This document shows, one piece after another, positions 19,572 through 30,575 of a DNA stretch of 64,000 nt. The position numbers and the translations under genes were made by a program. This DNA is from Allomyces arbusculus (lineage: Eukaryota; Blastocladiomycota; Blastocladiomycetes; Blastocladiales; Blastocladiaceae). The notes below the pieces were generated by a model. The model was not told where the DNA came from. It worked only from the letters and a program-made list of their open reading frames with translations, and searched no databases. The stretch is from positions 124,001 through 188,000 of the forward strand of contig JADHYV010000041.1 of assembly GCA_027604705.1 (NCBI GenBank), written 5' to 3'. Every line of letters begins with the position of its first letter. Positions within the stretch are counted from its first letter, which is position 1.

Positions 19572-20960
19572 ATGGGCACGATTCCGCTCGATCTCGCTGG
19601 GAACATTGCACGCTACTGCGACCTCGTGTCGTGCTGCCGTCTTGCGGGCGCGTCCCGGACCTGGCGCGAGCACCTGTTGGTATCAACTCGCGTCCCATCA
19701 CCTCCCACGTCGCGGATTGCCCCACGTGGCTCGCTGCCAAGTCGTCGGCGTGCAACTGATCAGCACAAGTCCGCACCGGCACTCCGGCATGCTGTCGTCG
19801 ACGTTACGCGACTGGCTCGTCTCATCGACGACGAGGAAACCCGCTCGCTGCGCTCGCCAAGCCGACCACGTAACGTCGCCCTCGCTCTCCTCCACCATGC
19901 TGCGGCCCTGACCGTGACCCCGCCCGACCTCTTCCAACTTTCACCCGACCCGACCACTACCAATACCGTCGAAGACGCCGGCGACCTCTCGCCCGACACG
20001 TACCATGTCTTTTTCGCCGACCACATGCCCTCGATCACATCGCTCAACCTCTCGCGCGCGCTGCGTCTGACCAACGCGCACGTTCTCGCCGCACTCGACG
20101 CGACCGGCACGAACCTGACGCGGCTCGACCTCTCGCGGTGCCCGAACATCACCGCCGACCTGTGCTCGACGCTGGCCACGCGCCCGTGGCGCTCGTTGCA
20201 GCTGTCGTGGACGCGGATCGGGTCTGACGGGGTCGACGCACTCGTCGCCGCGTGGACGGCGCGGCCCGAATTGATCGCGCACCTCGACGATGTGGCGTTG
20301 GCTGGGCTCAGTCTCGTCCCGCACACGGTTCGAGATGTCGTGGTAGTGCTCGCGCGCGAATGGCACCAGCGCGCGGTGGAGCCGAGTCGTCGAATGCGTG
20401 TTGATGTGTCGCACACGATGCATCTGTCAGGTGCGCGGCACTTGGTGCCGGCGTGGGTCCCGCGCGAGGAGGTGTCGCTGCACGGGCTTGACTTGAACGT
20501 GGCGTACTGCGACGGCGTGGAAGGGAAGGATGTGGTCGTGCTCGAGCGCGCGGGTGCTACCGTGACGTGCTCGCCGTGGCTCGTCGTGCTCCCTGCCGCA
20601 GAGCCGGTGGATAAGGTCGGTGCGCGGACGCAGGACCAGGACGTGGCGACGACGGCAAGCATTGCGACCGAGTGGGGTTGGACCGGGTTGTTGAGCGACG
20701 TGCTCGCGTTCGCACCGGCGGGGCCCGAACTGACCAAGCCTGTGGACGGGGGGTCGAGCGTCGATCCAGCGGGTTTGCCAGTCGGTGTCGAGGTTGGCGA
20801 CACTGCGATGCCCGCCGTTGCCGAGGCAGCGGGAGGTGACGTGCTCTCCACCAGCGCAGCCTCGGAAAGTCGGCCACGCACGCCTGTTGGCGGCGTCGAC
20901 TTGGACGGCACACCCGCAGCAGTGGTGCGGTCGCCGTGCGCGGAGCGGATGACTGTCTGA
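19572..20960 (+). CDS. F-box-like protein with leucine-rich repeats
   Basis: Single open frame of 462 residues. The start MGTIPLDLAGNIARYCDLVS, then CCRLAGASRTWREHL, has the spacing of an F-box (Skp1-binding helix bundle). Residues about 150-260 hold at least three LRRs of the FBXL/cysteine-containing type (ITSLNLSRALRLTNAHVLAA, LTRLDLSRCPNITADLCSTL, LQLSWTRIGSDGVDALVAA). F-box plus LRR proteins select substrates for SCF ubiquitin ligases, so that role is inferred; the substrate is unknown. The C-terminal 120 residues are low complexity. AATAAA at 21001-21006 lies 40 bases after the stop and only 30 bases from the stop of the convergent Cox16 gene, so the transcripts probably overlap. A small intron around codons 40-70 is possible. 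Confidence 0.68.
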   Translation: MGTIPLDLAGNIARYCDLVSCCRLAGASRTWREHLLVSTRVPSPPTSRIAPRGSLPSRRRATDQHKSAPALRHAVVDVTRLARLIDDEETRSLRSPSRPRNVALALLHHAAALTVTPPDLFQLSPDPTTTNTVEDAGDLSPDTYHVFFADHMPSITSLNLSRALRLTNAHVLAALDATGTNLTRLDLSRCPNITADLCSTLATRPWRSLQLSWTRIGSDGVDALVAAWTARPELIAHLDDVALAGLSLVPHTVRDVVVVLAREWHQRAVEPSRRMRVDVSHTMHLSGARHLVPAWVPREEVSLHGLDLNVAYCDGVEGKDVVVLERAGATVTCSPWLVVLPAAEPVDKVGARTQDQDVATTASIATEWGWTGLLSDVLAFAPAGPELTKPVDGGSSVDPAGLPVGVEVGDTAMPAVAEAAGGDVLSTSAASESRPRTPVGGVDLDGTPAAVVRSPCAERMTV

Positions 20961-21035
20961 AGGATTCAAAGGAGAGGGCACAACGGCATTCGTGGACAAC
21001 AATAAATGAATCTACAGTTGCTGATACGGATGTTA

Positions 21036-21554
21036 TCACCACCGCACGATTTTCGGCTCCTTCTTCTTGCCATCGTCGACTTTGGTGGAGGCCTTGATGA
21101 GCAACTCCTCCATTTCGCCGGGCGACGGCGGCACGTACGTGTCTGGCGGCTTCTGGACGGGGACCATGTCCCAGTCGTCGAGCGCTTCGGCCGCGGAACC
21201 TGCTTGCAGCCGCTATGAAAATTTGGCACAAGCGAGTGAGCATCGTCGACTCTGTTTCCCGAATTCACGACGCGAACCCATGCCTTGAGCACGTACAAAG
21301 TACTCTTCGCGCACATCAAAGTTCTTTTTCCGCTTGCCGTCCATGGCCAGTGCCTCATCGCGCGACATTTGCTGCACTTTGGTCGAATTGTAGTCGACCT
21401 TGGTTTGCGTCAGGTGCGCGAGCGCAAATGATCCGCCCACCAGGATGCCGATCAGCGGCAGGCCAAAGTAGAGGAACGGGTGCTTGCGCACGGCAGGCGC
21501 CAGGTGCTGCGCGCCGCGCAGTTTGGGGGCCGGCCGCGGGAGCCGGTCGGCCAT
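21036..21554 (-). CDS. COX16: cytochrome c oxidase assembly protein Cox16
   Basis: Two exons, 21554-21297 and 21212-21036, 144 residues. The signature block RKHPFLYFGLPLIGILVGGS, then FALAHLTQTKVDYNSTKVQQ and EEYF|RLQAGSAAEAL, then WDMVPVQKPPD, follows the Cox16 pattern (R-P-F-L-Y-F-G-L-P, one transmembrane helix, the EEYYRLQ motif, then W-E/D-x-V-x-V-x-R/K-P). Cox16 is an inner mitochondrial membrane protein that helps insert copper-loaded Cox2 into complex IV. The intron falls exactly inside the conserved EEYYRLQ motif, supporting the splice sites (GTACGT and CATAG). The tail after the usual end is about 30 residues longer than in yeast and is lysine-rich. Confidence 0.9.
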
Positions 21555-22108
21555 TATCGAGCGCGATGGATGGCCGGGGGCAGAACTGGTAGAGAAGGCT
21601 CCCAGCGCGTGTGCGGATCGGGTGCAAGTACTGGCGATTGTATTGGAACTGATTGTTGCTGTGAGTTGGTGCCGTCGGCGAGGAAATTTGACGGCCTGCA
21701 AGCTGCAACGAGCAAGCAAGGACCAGCGCGATCAGAACAAATGAACAAACCAGCCAGCACTCGTGCAACTCACGAGTTGCACGCGGGCGATTGCGGTGCC
21801 GTCTCGCATGTCGGCATGTGGGCAGTTTCGGCCGTGCATCATGGGCCCCCGATAGTTCCCGCATGCAAGACAAAAAATGCCCGCGTGTCGCTCTTTTCTT
21901 CGGTCAAGCCATGATCACACCGCCCGAAGGGACAGCCTTTGCAAAAATTTTGCATCGTCGACCCGCTCAACCTGCTCGCGGACGTCCGACTGGCCTTCTC
22001 CTCCTTGTCCCCGCTGTGTTTTTCTGCTGACGCTGGTCGCTGCAATCACGCTACTTGGACCCGCAACCTTGACTGCAAGCCAGCTCGTCAGCAGCTCCAG
22101 GACCCGCC
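21555..22108. other. divergent upstream region, Cox16 (-) and mitochondrial carrier (+)
   Basis: 554 bp between start codons of two nuclear genes for mitochondrial proteins, which could share regulation. A sequence CCTTGACTGCAAGCC lies about 40 bp before the carrier ATG and resembles, imperfectly, the recurring CTTGCTGCAA motif. No other gene. Confidence 0.4.
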
Positions 22109-23365
22109 ATGTCGTCCCCCGCCACCGACAAATCGCCGACCTCGAGCAACCGTGCCGCCAAGGAGATTCTCGCCGGTAGTTTTGGCGGTGTTTGCCAAGT
22201 GTTCAGCGGCCAGGTCAGTCTTGATGCTGCTTGTTGCCTCGAAATGGTCAGGAATTTGCTTGCTGACCCGGCCGTCGACGTTTTGTAGCCGTTCGACACG
22301 ATCAAAGTGGTCGGTACTCGATTTCGATACGCTGCAGCAGGTGGAGACCGCCCTGGCGCTCGCAAGAAGACCGACTTCGAGTCCTGACTCGGCACCTGCG
22401 CGTTTCTCCTCCAGCGCCTGCAAACGCAGCCGAACCCGCCCATCTACAATGGTGTCGTCGACTGCGTCAAGAAGACGATTGCCAATGACGGCTTCAAGGG
22501 CCTCTACAAGGTGCTTTACGGCCACGAGCTTGAACCCGTCGATCGTCTCCACCCGTCGCTAACCCGATCTCTCCCTTTCGGCCATATGCGATCTCCAGGG
22601 CACCGTGACCCCGCTCGTCGGCATTGGCGCGTGCGTTTCGATCCAATTCGCGACCCTCGAGCACGTCAAGCGGCACTTCACGCAGCAAAACAACGGCAAC
22701 CCGAACCTGACCCTGTCGCAGCTCTACATGGCCGGCGCCGCGTCGGGTGTCGCCAACTCGATTGTTTCGGGCCCTGTCGAGCACATTCGTACGCGGCTGC
22801 AGGTGCAGACAGGCGCCACGCTCCAGTACAAGGGCCCGCTCGACTGCCTGCGCCAGATTTACTCGAAGCACGGGATCGCCGGCGTCTACAAGGGCCAGGC
22901 GATCACGCTCGTGCGCGAGTTCCAGGGCTACGGCGCCTACTTTTTGATGTACGAGTACATCATCCAGCGCGCGTGCCAGAAGCAGGAGGTCGCGCGCAGT
23001 CAATTGAGTACCGCGCAGGTCATGGGGGCCGGTGGGATGGCCGGGTATGCGATGTGGTGCGTGTTGATTGATTTTTTTTTGGTTCGGACGGGCGGCTCCA
23101 GAGCCTGACCGATCTTGTCCACCGCGCGTCCAGGGCCACCGTCTTCCCGGTCGACGTCGTCAAGAGCAAGCTGCAAACCGACGCCATTGGCAAGGCCGAC
23201 CGCAAGTACGCGTCGGCGCTCGACTGTTTCCGCAAGACCTTGGCCGCCGAGGGGATTCGCGGCCTCTACAAGGGCTTTGTTCCGTGCATGCTGCGTGCCG
23301 CGCCCGTCAACGCCATCACGTTCCTCGGGTTCGAGCTGGCCATGAACGTGCTCGGCCGCGACTAG
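22109..23365 (+). CDS. mitochondrial carrier (SLC25 family), Ymc1-like
   Basis: Five exons, 22109-22213, 22289-22309 (21 nt), 22415-22510, 22599-23056 and 23134-23365, encode 303 residues, the standard carrier length. Three carrier repeats are visible with their Px[D/E]xx[K/R] signatures: PFDTIKVRLQTQP, GPVEHIRTRLQVQ and PVDVVKSKLQT, each followed by a YKG-type motif (GFKGLYKG, GIAGVYKG, GIRGLYKG). GTVTPLVGIGACVSIQF in repeat 1 is close to the GTTTPLIGVGACVSLQF of Ymc1/Ymc2, and to the carnitine/acylcarnitine branch, so the substrate is probably an organic acid, amino acid or acylcarnitine; I cannot decide which. It acts in the inner mitochondrial membrane. Exon 2 encodes just seven residues (PFDTIKV), the heart of the first signature. 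Confidence 0.88.
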
Positions 23366-23566
23366 ATGCGGTGTGGATCGTGTGCTTGGAGATCATGATT
23401 ACCCCCCTTGCTTTCTCTTTGCTCAATGCAGTTCGGTTGGGTCGGAAAGAAAGATAGAATGTTGAGTGTTATTGCGTCCCACGCTGCCGCCTGCATTTCG
23501 TCTAAGTGCACAAAGCAAATCACGCCTCCTGAATCGCAAATCCCAACCACCGCAACATCGTCCAGT

Positions 23567-26500
23567 CTACATCCCCGGCGCCATCATGAAGATGTTCAGT
23601 GCCGTGTTCGTGGCAGTGCCCGACCCGTCGGTGCACTTGATGCGGCACTTGGTCGAGGTGACAATGTACGACGAGCAATGTGGCTGCACGCCACTACTCG
23701 CCGTGTAGGGCATCGCCAAGCACATGGCGGCCGACATGTCAGCGTTCGTCCCGGTCGGCGTGACGTCGTAGCACCCGGTCCCACACGTCGCTGTGGCAAT
23801 ACCCCATCCAGTGATCATCGCGCCAGTCGGGCCCATGACTCCGTAGAACGTGCGGTGCGCGAAGACCGTTGGGTCAAGTCCGTTAGCCTGCACGTTTGAC
23901 GTCCTAATCGTGCCCGAGGCAATGTTGCTCGAGACGATCGCACCGGTTCCAATTTGCGCGGATCCGATAGCACCGTTGGCAATGTTTGAGCCAACAACAC
24001 CCCCAGCTTTGAGCTCAACAAAAGTATAGTCAGCGCTGATCCGTAACACTCCTAGAGAGAATTACCAAGCAGTGCGTACCAGCAATATTGTTGAACGTGA
24101 TGGTACCAGCTGCAATCGAAGTGCCAGAAACCGCGCCCGGGAAAATGTGCCTGTTTGCAATCGCATTGTCTAGAGAACGGCAACGGTGAGTGCCTGGATT
24201 TGCGCTACAGGAAAAACTACGTACTCGCTATCCTGGGCCCATCAATCGTCCCAATCGCAATGTCGACAGCCATGATGGAGCCGTCAGCAATCGAAGTGCT
24301 ACAGAGCCACGCCAAATCAGTTCCCCAAATCACAATCATGGTGAGCAAACGAATCCGTGCCTATTGACCGAGTCGGCGGCCATGTGATTCACTTGGATCG
24401 CAGCCTGCGAAATATGCGTCGGCTGGATCGCCTCGGACGCGATATGCGACGGCTGGATCGCCGCGACCGCGACGTGCGACGCCTCCACCGCGCTCGCCGC
24501 GATATGCGTGTTCTGGATAGCCGCGGGCGTGACGTGCGACGCTTGAATCGCATTCGCGGCTACGTGCGTCGCCTGCACCGCGCCCGACGAGATATGCGAC
24601 GGCCGAATCGCGCTCACAGCGACATGCGACGCCTGAACTGCCGCGGCTGCGACGTGCGAAGCTTGGATCGCAGCAGCTGCAACGTGCGAAGCCTGGATCG
24701 CAGCAGTCGCGACGTGCGACGCTTGCACCGCCGCTGCGGCAATGTGCGAAGCCTGAATCGCAGCAGCTGCAACGTGCGAAGCCTGGATCGCAGCAGTCGC
24801 GACGTGCGACGCCTGCACCGCCGCTGCGGCAATGTGCGATGCTTGAATCGCGGCAGCCGCCACATGCGACGCCTGGATCGCTGCGGGCGAGACGTGCACC
24901 GGCAAGACCGCGGACGCGGCAATATGCGTCGCTTGGATCACACTCGTCGTCAAGTGCGACGCGACAATCGCCGACGGCGCAATCTGGTCCCCGCCAACCG
25001 CGGCTGACGCGATATGCGTGGCCTGAATCATGCTCGTCGTCAAGTGCGATGCGACAATCGCCGAGGGCGCAATCTGGTCCCCACCGACGGCAGCCGAGGC
25101 AATGTGCGTCGCCTGGATGACACTCGTCGCAATGTGCGACGCGACCACGGCTGACGGCGAAATATGCGCGCCGTGCACGGCCGTCGCGGCGATCTGCGCC
25201 GACTGCACGGCGCCCGCGGCTATGTGCGTTGCTTGCACGACGGCCGAGTCGATGTGTGTTGCTTGCACCGCAATGTTGGCGATATGGCTCGCCTGTACGG
25301 CGCCGACCGCGACGTGACTTGCTTGCACAGCAGCAGCAGCGACATGGCTTGCTTGAACCGCCGCGGCCGAAATGTGGCCCGCCTGCACGGCCGAGGGCGC
25401 AATATGGCTGGCTTGCACGACGGCTGCGTCAATGTGCGCAGCCTGGATCGCGGCGTTGGCCACGTGAGTCGCCTGCACTTGGCCCGCGGAAATGTGGCTG
25501 GCCACAACAGCGTTGGCCGCGAGCTTGGCGCCCGTCACGGCGGCTGCGTCAATGTGCGCGGCCTGGATCGCGGCGTTGGCCACGTGCGTCGCCTGCACTT
25601 GGCCCGCGGAAATGTGGCTGGCCACAACAGCGTTGGCCGCGAGCTTGGCGCCCGTCACGGCGTTGTTGGCAAGGTGCGAGCCCGCGACGACGCCGGTCCC
25701 AATCTGCGCGGCCTGCACGGCGCCTGCGGCAATGTGCGCGGCCTGGATTGCGTTGGTAGCGACTTGTGCCGAGTCGACGGCGGCCGGGGCAATGTGCGAG
25801 GCTTGGATCGCATTGGCGGCGACTTGTGCTGAGTCGACAGCAGCCGCGGCAATGTGCGCCGTGTGCACGGCGTTGTTGGCAAGGGCTATATCAGCGGATG
25901 CGCGACGTGGGTCAGTTGGTTTGAGTGGGTCAGCACAATGGACGCGGACGCATACCAGCCGACAGCACGGCGCCGGCTTGAATGTTGCCCGACGCGACGG
26001 CATTCGACGCGAGTTGCGCAGTGCCCACCGCGCCCGTCGCGATCTTGCTCGACGTGACGCTGTTGTCGGCGAGGTCGGCCGTGACAATCGTCCCGTCCTA
26101 TTGAGTAGGGTCGCGTGAGCGAAGGAGCTCACTGTGCGTTCTGCGAGTTATGACGCCGACATACCACAATCTTGGACGAATCGACCGAGTTGGCCGCGAG
26201 CTTGACCAGCGTGACACTACCGTCAGCGGGTGCTGTGCTGCCCGAGGAAAGACTGAACGCGAGCCGGTCCACCGTGATGGTGCCGACTTGAATCTGCGCG
26301 TTGGTCACGGCCTGGTTGGCAATCTTGGCACTCGTGACGGCTCCGTCCTACATTCGCGTTGCAATGTGAGCGACATTCGAGACGACGCGAATCCACCCGC
26401 ACGACGGTACCTGGATGTTGCTCGTGCCCACGGCACTGCTCTGCAAGTGCGCGTTCCCCACACTATTTCCGGCCAAAATCGTTCCGTCCACACTGGCGAG

Positions 26501-29162
26501 GGCGAGCTTGCCATTCGTCACGGCGCGGTCGGCGATCTTGGCCGTACCCACGACCCCATCCACGATCTTGCCCGCGGTCACGGCGCCTTCTGCCAATTTC
26601 GCGCTCGTTACGGCCGCGTCGGCGACATTGCCCGTCAAGAGCGCACCGCTCGCAATTTTGGCGCCTGTCACGGCACCGTCCACGAGCTTGGCCGTGGATA
26701 TCGACGCGTCCGCAATCTTGGCGCCCGTCACGGCGCTATCGGCCATCTTGGTCGTCACCACCGACCCGTCGGCAATCTTGGCGCCCGTCACGGCCCCGTC
26801 CACGAGTTTGGCTGTCGATATCGAAGCGTCGGCGATCTTGGCGCCCGTCACGGCGCTATCGGCCATCTTGGTCGTTACCACCGACCCGTCGGCNNNNNNN
26901 NNNNNNNNNNNNNNNNNNNNNNNNNNNNNNNNNNNNNNNNNNNNNNNNNNNNNNNNNNNNNNNNNNNNNNNNNNNNNNNNNNNNNNNNNNNNNNNNNNNN
27001 NNNNNNNNNNNNNNNNNNNNNNNNNNNNNNNNNNNNNNNNNNNNNNNNNNNNNNNNNNNNNNNNNNNNNNNNNNNNNNNNNNNNNNNNNNNNNGTCGATA
27101 TCGAAGCGTCGGCGATCTTGGCGCCCGTCACGGCGCTATCGGCCATCTTGGTCGTTACCACCGACCCGTCGGCAATCTTGGCCGCGTGCACGGCTCCGTC
27201 AACGAGTTTCAAAGTCGAGACAGACGAGTCGGCGAGTTTCGCGCCAACGACAGCGCCGTCGACGAGCTTCAAAGTCGAGACAGACCCGTCCGCGAGCTTG
27301 GCACCAACAATGGCGCCATCAACGAGTTTTGCCGTTGCCACGGTCCCATCCGCCAATTTCGCATCCGTCACGGCACCGTCCACGAGTTTCGCCGTCGAGA
27401 CGATCCCATCCGCCAACTTGGCGCCCGTCACGGCGCCATCCACCAACTTCGGCGTCGTCACGGTCCCGTCCGGCACCCCGACCGACACGGCGCCGGGCGC
27501 AAGTTTCGCAGCTGTCACCGACCCGTCAGCGAGTTTTCCGGTCGTCACGGCCGCATCGCGCAACTTCAACGAACTTACGGCGCCATCTGCAATCTTCCCC
27601 GTCGTGACCGCCGAATCCGCCAACTTGCCGGAACTCACGGCGCCGTCTGCCAATTTCGGTTCCGTGACCGACCCGTCCGCGAGGACCCGCGCGTCGACGA
27701 CTGCCGACGAAAGTTGCGAATTCGTGACCGTTGACGATGTCAGCGTCAAACTCGTCGGCAACTTCCCATTCGCCTGCAGCGCCAACAATAGCGCGATCGC
27801 CGCGCCGGCCAGGGCGAGCAGCGAGATGGCCAGCGAGCACACGGGCGACTGGAGCCATCTGCGCGATTTCCCGCCCTTCTTCCCGCCACCGCCGCCGCCA
27901 CTGCCGCCAGCGGCTTCGACGCCACCGTCCCTGCTGCCGCCGACGGCCGTGAAATGATTATGCGTCTCTTCCGCGACCGGCAAGATCGGGCGCAGCCCGA
28001 CGTACCCGGACGACCCGGAACTGCCCGGGGACCCGGTCATCCCGCCCATGGCCCCTATCGCGGGGGAGGGCGGGCGCGCAGCCATGGCTGCCTGGAACGA
28101 ATTGTCCGGACTTAGCGCCATCATCCGTTCCGCGGCCGTCATAAACGCGCTTTGCTGCTGCTGCTGCTGCTGCTGCTTCTGCTGCTGCATCGCCGCGGCC
28201 GCCGAGACGGTCGGATTGGCCGCGTTCGCGCGCACGAGCGCCCGCGCGGCCATGCCGAGCGACGGTTTCCCGGGGAACCAAGCGCCGTTGTTGAGCGAGT
28301 TGTCCGGGCTCGGTGCCATGCCCGGGGCGAGTGCGCGGGTCGGGGATGCGGGGTCCGAGGACGTCGCGGTGTCCGAGGACGTCACGTCGTCCGCGCCGCC
28401 CGTGCGCGCAAACGATTCGGTCAGTTTGGCCACGGCAGCACCGACGTCGCGCGCCGCGATCTGCACTTGGTGCGGCGATCCGGGCGTGCCGGCGAGAATT
28501 TGCGCGACGCTCGGGTTGCCGGTGAGCGCCGAGGAGACTAGTGGGGGTGGAGGGTGGAGAGGTGAATGACGTGCCTGACTTGCGTGCCGAAGGACGAGGA
28601 GGAATCGTGGGCGGAAGGGCAAAAGAACGGAAACCAACCCGACGAGAGAGCGAGTAATTCCCCACCTGCGAGATTCTGCTGCAAACTCGTGGCCGACTCG
28701 CCTACACGAACCATCACCCACACGTCAGTCCCAATCCACCGATACTCTCTACCCCAACACCAAATCCGCACCCAATGACCGCAACGGCGACGGCGCACGC
28801 CGACTCCCCGCGCTCTTCGACCCCCTCCCAGTTCCCTTGGGTCTTAACTCCGCCACCGTCTCATTTCCCTCGGCAACCACCAAATCCGGCGGCCCGCGAC
28901 GTGCCGGCGGGGTCACGTCCCCACCCAATCCATGAGCCAACAACTGGCTACTGCTATCCCCCATCGCATCGCTGTCTGCTTGCCGCATCACTTTCACGGG
29001 CGGCGACGAAGGCTCCATGGTGGCGGGAATCGCAACGACGCCCGACTTGTTGATGGCCGAGTCGGCGGCCGCCGAGGAGGGGCGCGTGGCGGCGGCTTTT
29101 GGGGAGGATCGCCGTGGTTTCGCGGAGCCAGCAATGGGGGGTATGCCGGGGCTGGTGGACAT
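23567..29162 (-). CDS. giant membrane-anchored repeat protein, about 1,600 residues plus a gap
   Basis: I do not recognise a named family. Eight exons fit frame and splice signals: 29162-28772, 28537-26411 (containing a 200-N gap), 26347-26165, 26097-25956, 25885-24361, 24298-24225, 24169-24080 and 24051-23567. The first 290 residues are low complexity with a Q tract. Then come a basic stop-transfer-like KKGGKSRRW and one strong transmembrane helix ([20 protein letters not shown]), predicting type II topology. The rest is a run of about 10-residue repeats. Near the membrane they read [20 protein letters not shown]; in exon 5 they read [19 protein letters not shown]. The final 110 residues are not repetitive and hold six cysteines ([27 protein letters not shown]), like a folded, disulfide-bonded cap. 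A beta-helical or spiral stalk displaying a C-terminal head is inferred. DGSVT-x-AKLADG repeats occur in bacterial and phage fibre-like proteins. Confidence 0.75.
26894..27093. other. assembly gap (200 N) inside the repeat gene
   Basis: Exactly 200 unknown bases. The 80 bases before it (26813-26893) and after it (27094-27173) are the same sequence, so the assembler broke on a tandem repeat and the size is a placeholder. The reading frame does not continue across 200 N, as expected for an arbitrary gap length. Confidence 0.97.
28146..28190 (-). repeat. trinucleotide (CAG) tract encoding poly-Gln
   Basis: GCTGCTGCT on the plus strand is CAG on the coding strand and encodes [13 protein letters not shown] in the N-terminal region of the giant repeat protein. 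Likely length-variable. Confidence 0.8.
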
Positions 29163-30575
29163 GGTGCGCGCGGCCGGGCGCGGCGAGTAGAGGGCGGCAC
29201 GACTCGGGATATTCGAAAGTGGCCGTTGAGCAGCGAGTTCTTGCGCCGCCGTGGGCGCAGTGGAGCGGCAGGGACGATACACCCCGCACGGGCGCGCGGG
29301 GACGACGAATGGTTGGCTGCCGTGGCGGCGGCAGCGACGGTGTTGGCAAAGGGCCGCGCGCAGGACAGGCGGCAAGTCGAGTTGGTGAGAGTGCAATGCG
29401 GCACGCGCGATCCGTTGTGCAGACAGTTGAACAGATCAGTTGAATGGATCAGGAGCGAAAGTGAGGCAGTCGAGAGCAAGGACAGCCAGCCATCCAACCC
29501 ACTTCCTGCGCTGGACGACGGCCTCACAAACGGTGCTCGTTCGCTCATTGCGCAGGATCACGAGGGCCATGGGGGACTCAACGCGCCGCGGCCACTTCGC
29601 AGGCGCGCAGTTCCATGGGCGTTTGGTCGTCGATAATCAAAGGAGCAACAGGCAGGCTGTCGCATCGCGTAGGTCGGCAGTCGCCATGCCCACGACGGCA
29701 GCATGATATAGCGGACACAGTCGATTTCTGCACACATCGTTTCTTTGATCAAGGCGCGGCGGGGCGGGGGACAGGGGTGCTGCCAGGGGTCGGCGACAGC
29801 GAGCAGGGGGCCCAGCGCGCTACAGGACGGGCCGCTGGCGTGCACATGCTGTCGGATCGGCATGTTGCCATTCCATGACAGTCTTGACGTTGATTGGCAT
29901 GCATTGCAGCAAGTTGGGCGAGGCAGGTCGGGCTGGAAGGTTGTCGTCGGAAGCCGCGCGGTGCGGTCGGCAAGGAGGCAGATCACAGCTGATCAAACAG
30001 GTTGGCCCTACAGCATCCGACTTGCCGCGTTGCGTCTCGTCGTGCTCTTCCCACTCGCACAACGCCCGCGCGACTCGTGCTCCAAGTCCGAGTCGCGCTC
30101 CAAGTCCGAGTCGTGTGCGGCCAAAGAACAATGCACCAACGTGCCAGACAAAAAAAATATAATTGGCGGCGGCATCCACCCTATGTCGACATGCTACTAT
30201 ACTCCACCGGCTGGAATCTCTACAATAAACGGCCAGCCGACGGCAGATGCAAAACGGTGCAGGGAAAAGTGCCCTCGGACTCAAAATACGTTCGGGTGCC
30301 GTCGTGCCCCGCGGTCGAGCGAGCAGGCGGCTCAGTGATGAGCCGACTCGGGGGGCCGTGGACCAACGGCGCCGCGAGCTGGGTGATCAAAAGAAAACAG
30401 GGAATACGGACAACGCAAGCAGTAACAAGCAACGAGCAACGAGCAACGAGCAACGAGCAACCAACCGGCAAGACCATGCGCCGAGGAAACAGACCAGCAG
30501 GCCGAGCCCACGCCCGTCCGACGCAACCCGACCCAACACGACGCGGCGCAACGCGGCGCGACGCGTCGCGGCACC
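29163..30575. other. intergenic, upstream of the giant gene and 3' of phosphofructokinase
   Basis: 1.4 kb without a supported gene. Contains the minus-strand AACTTGCTGCA motif (29905-29915), a heptanucleotide repeat (30424-30458) and a duplicated TCCAAGTCCGAGTCG (about 30080-30114). Long 5' UTR or a 5' UTR intron of the giant gene is possible. Confidence 0.4.
30424..30458. repeat. AACGAGC heptanucleotide microsatellite
   Basis: One imperfect (AACAAGC) plus four perfect AACGAGC units in tandem, followed by AACC. Non-coding. Confidence 0.8.

Noticed and set aside
24400-26900. CRISPR-like or satellite interpretation of the repeated DNA
   Set aside because: Units are about 30 bp with third-codon-position variation and a continuous reading frame, so the periodicity is that of a coding repeat without spacers.
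24357-27957. Very long open frames on the plus strand opposite the giant repeat gene
   Set aside because: They are mirror images of the repeat DNA; they lack starts, splice logic and domain features, while the minus strand has a membrane helix, phase-consistent introns and a folded C-terminus.
29163-30575. Plus-strand coding exons between the giant gene and phosphofructokinase
   Set aside because: No frame shows a domain, and the candidate peptides are interrupted by simple repeats.
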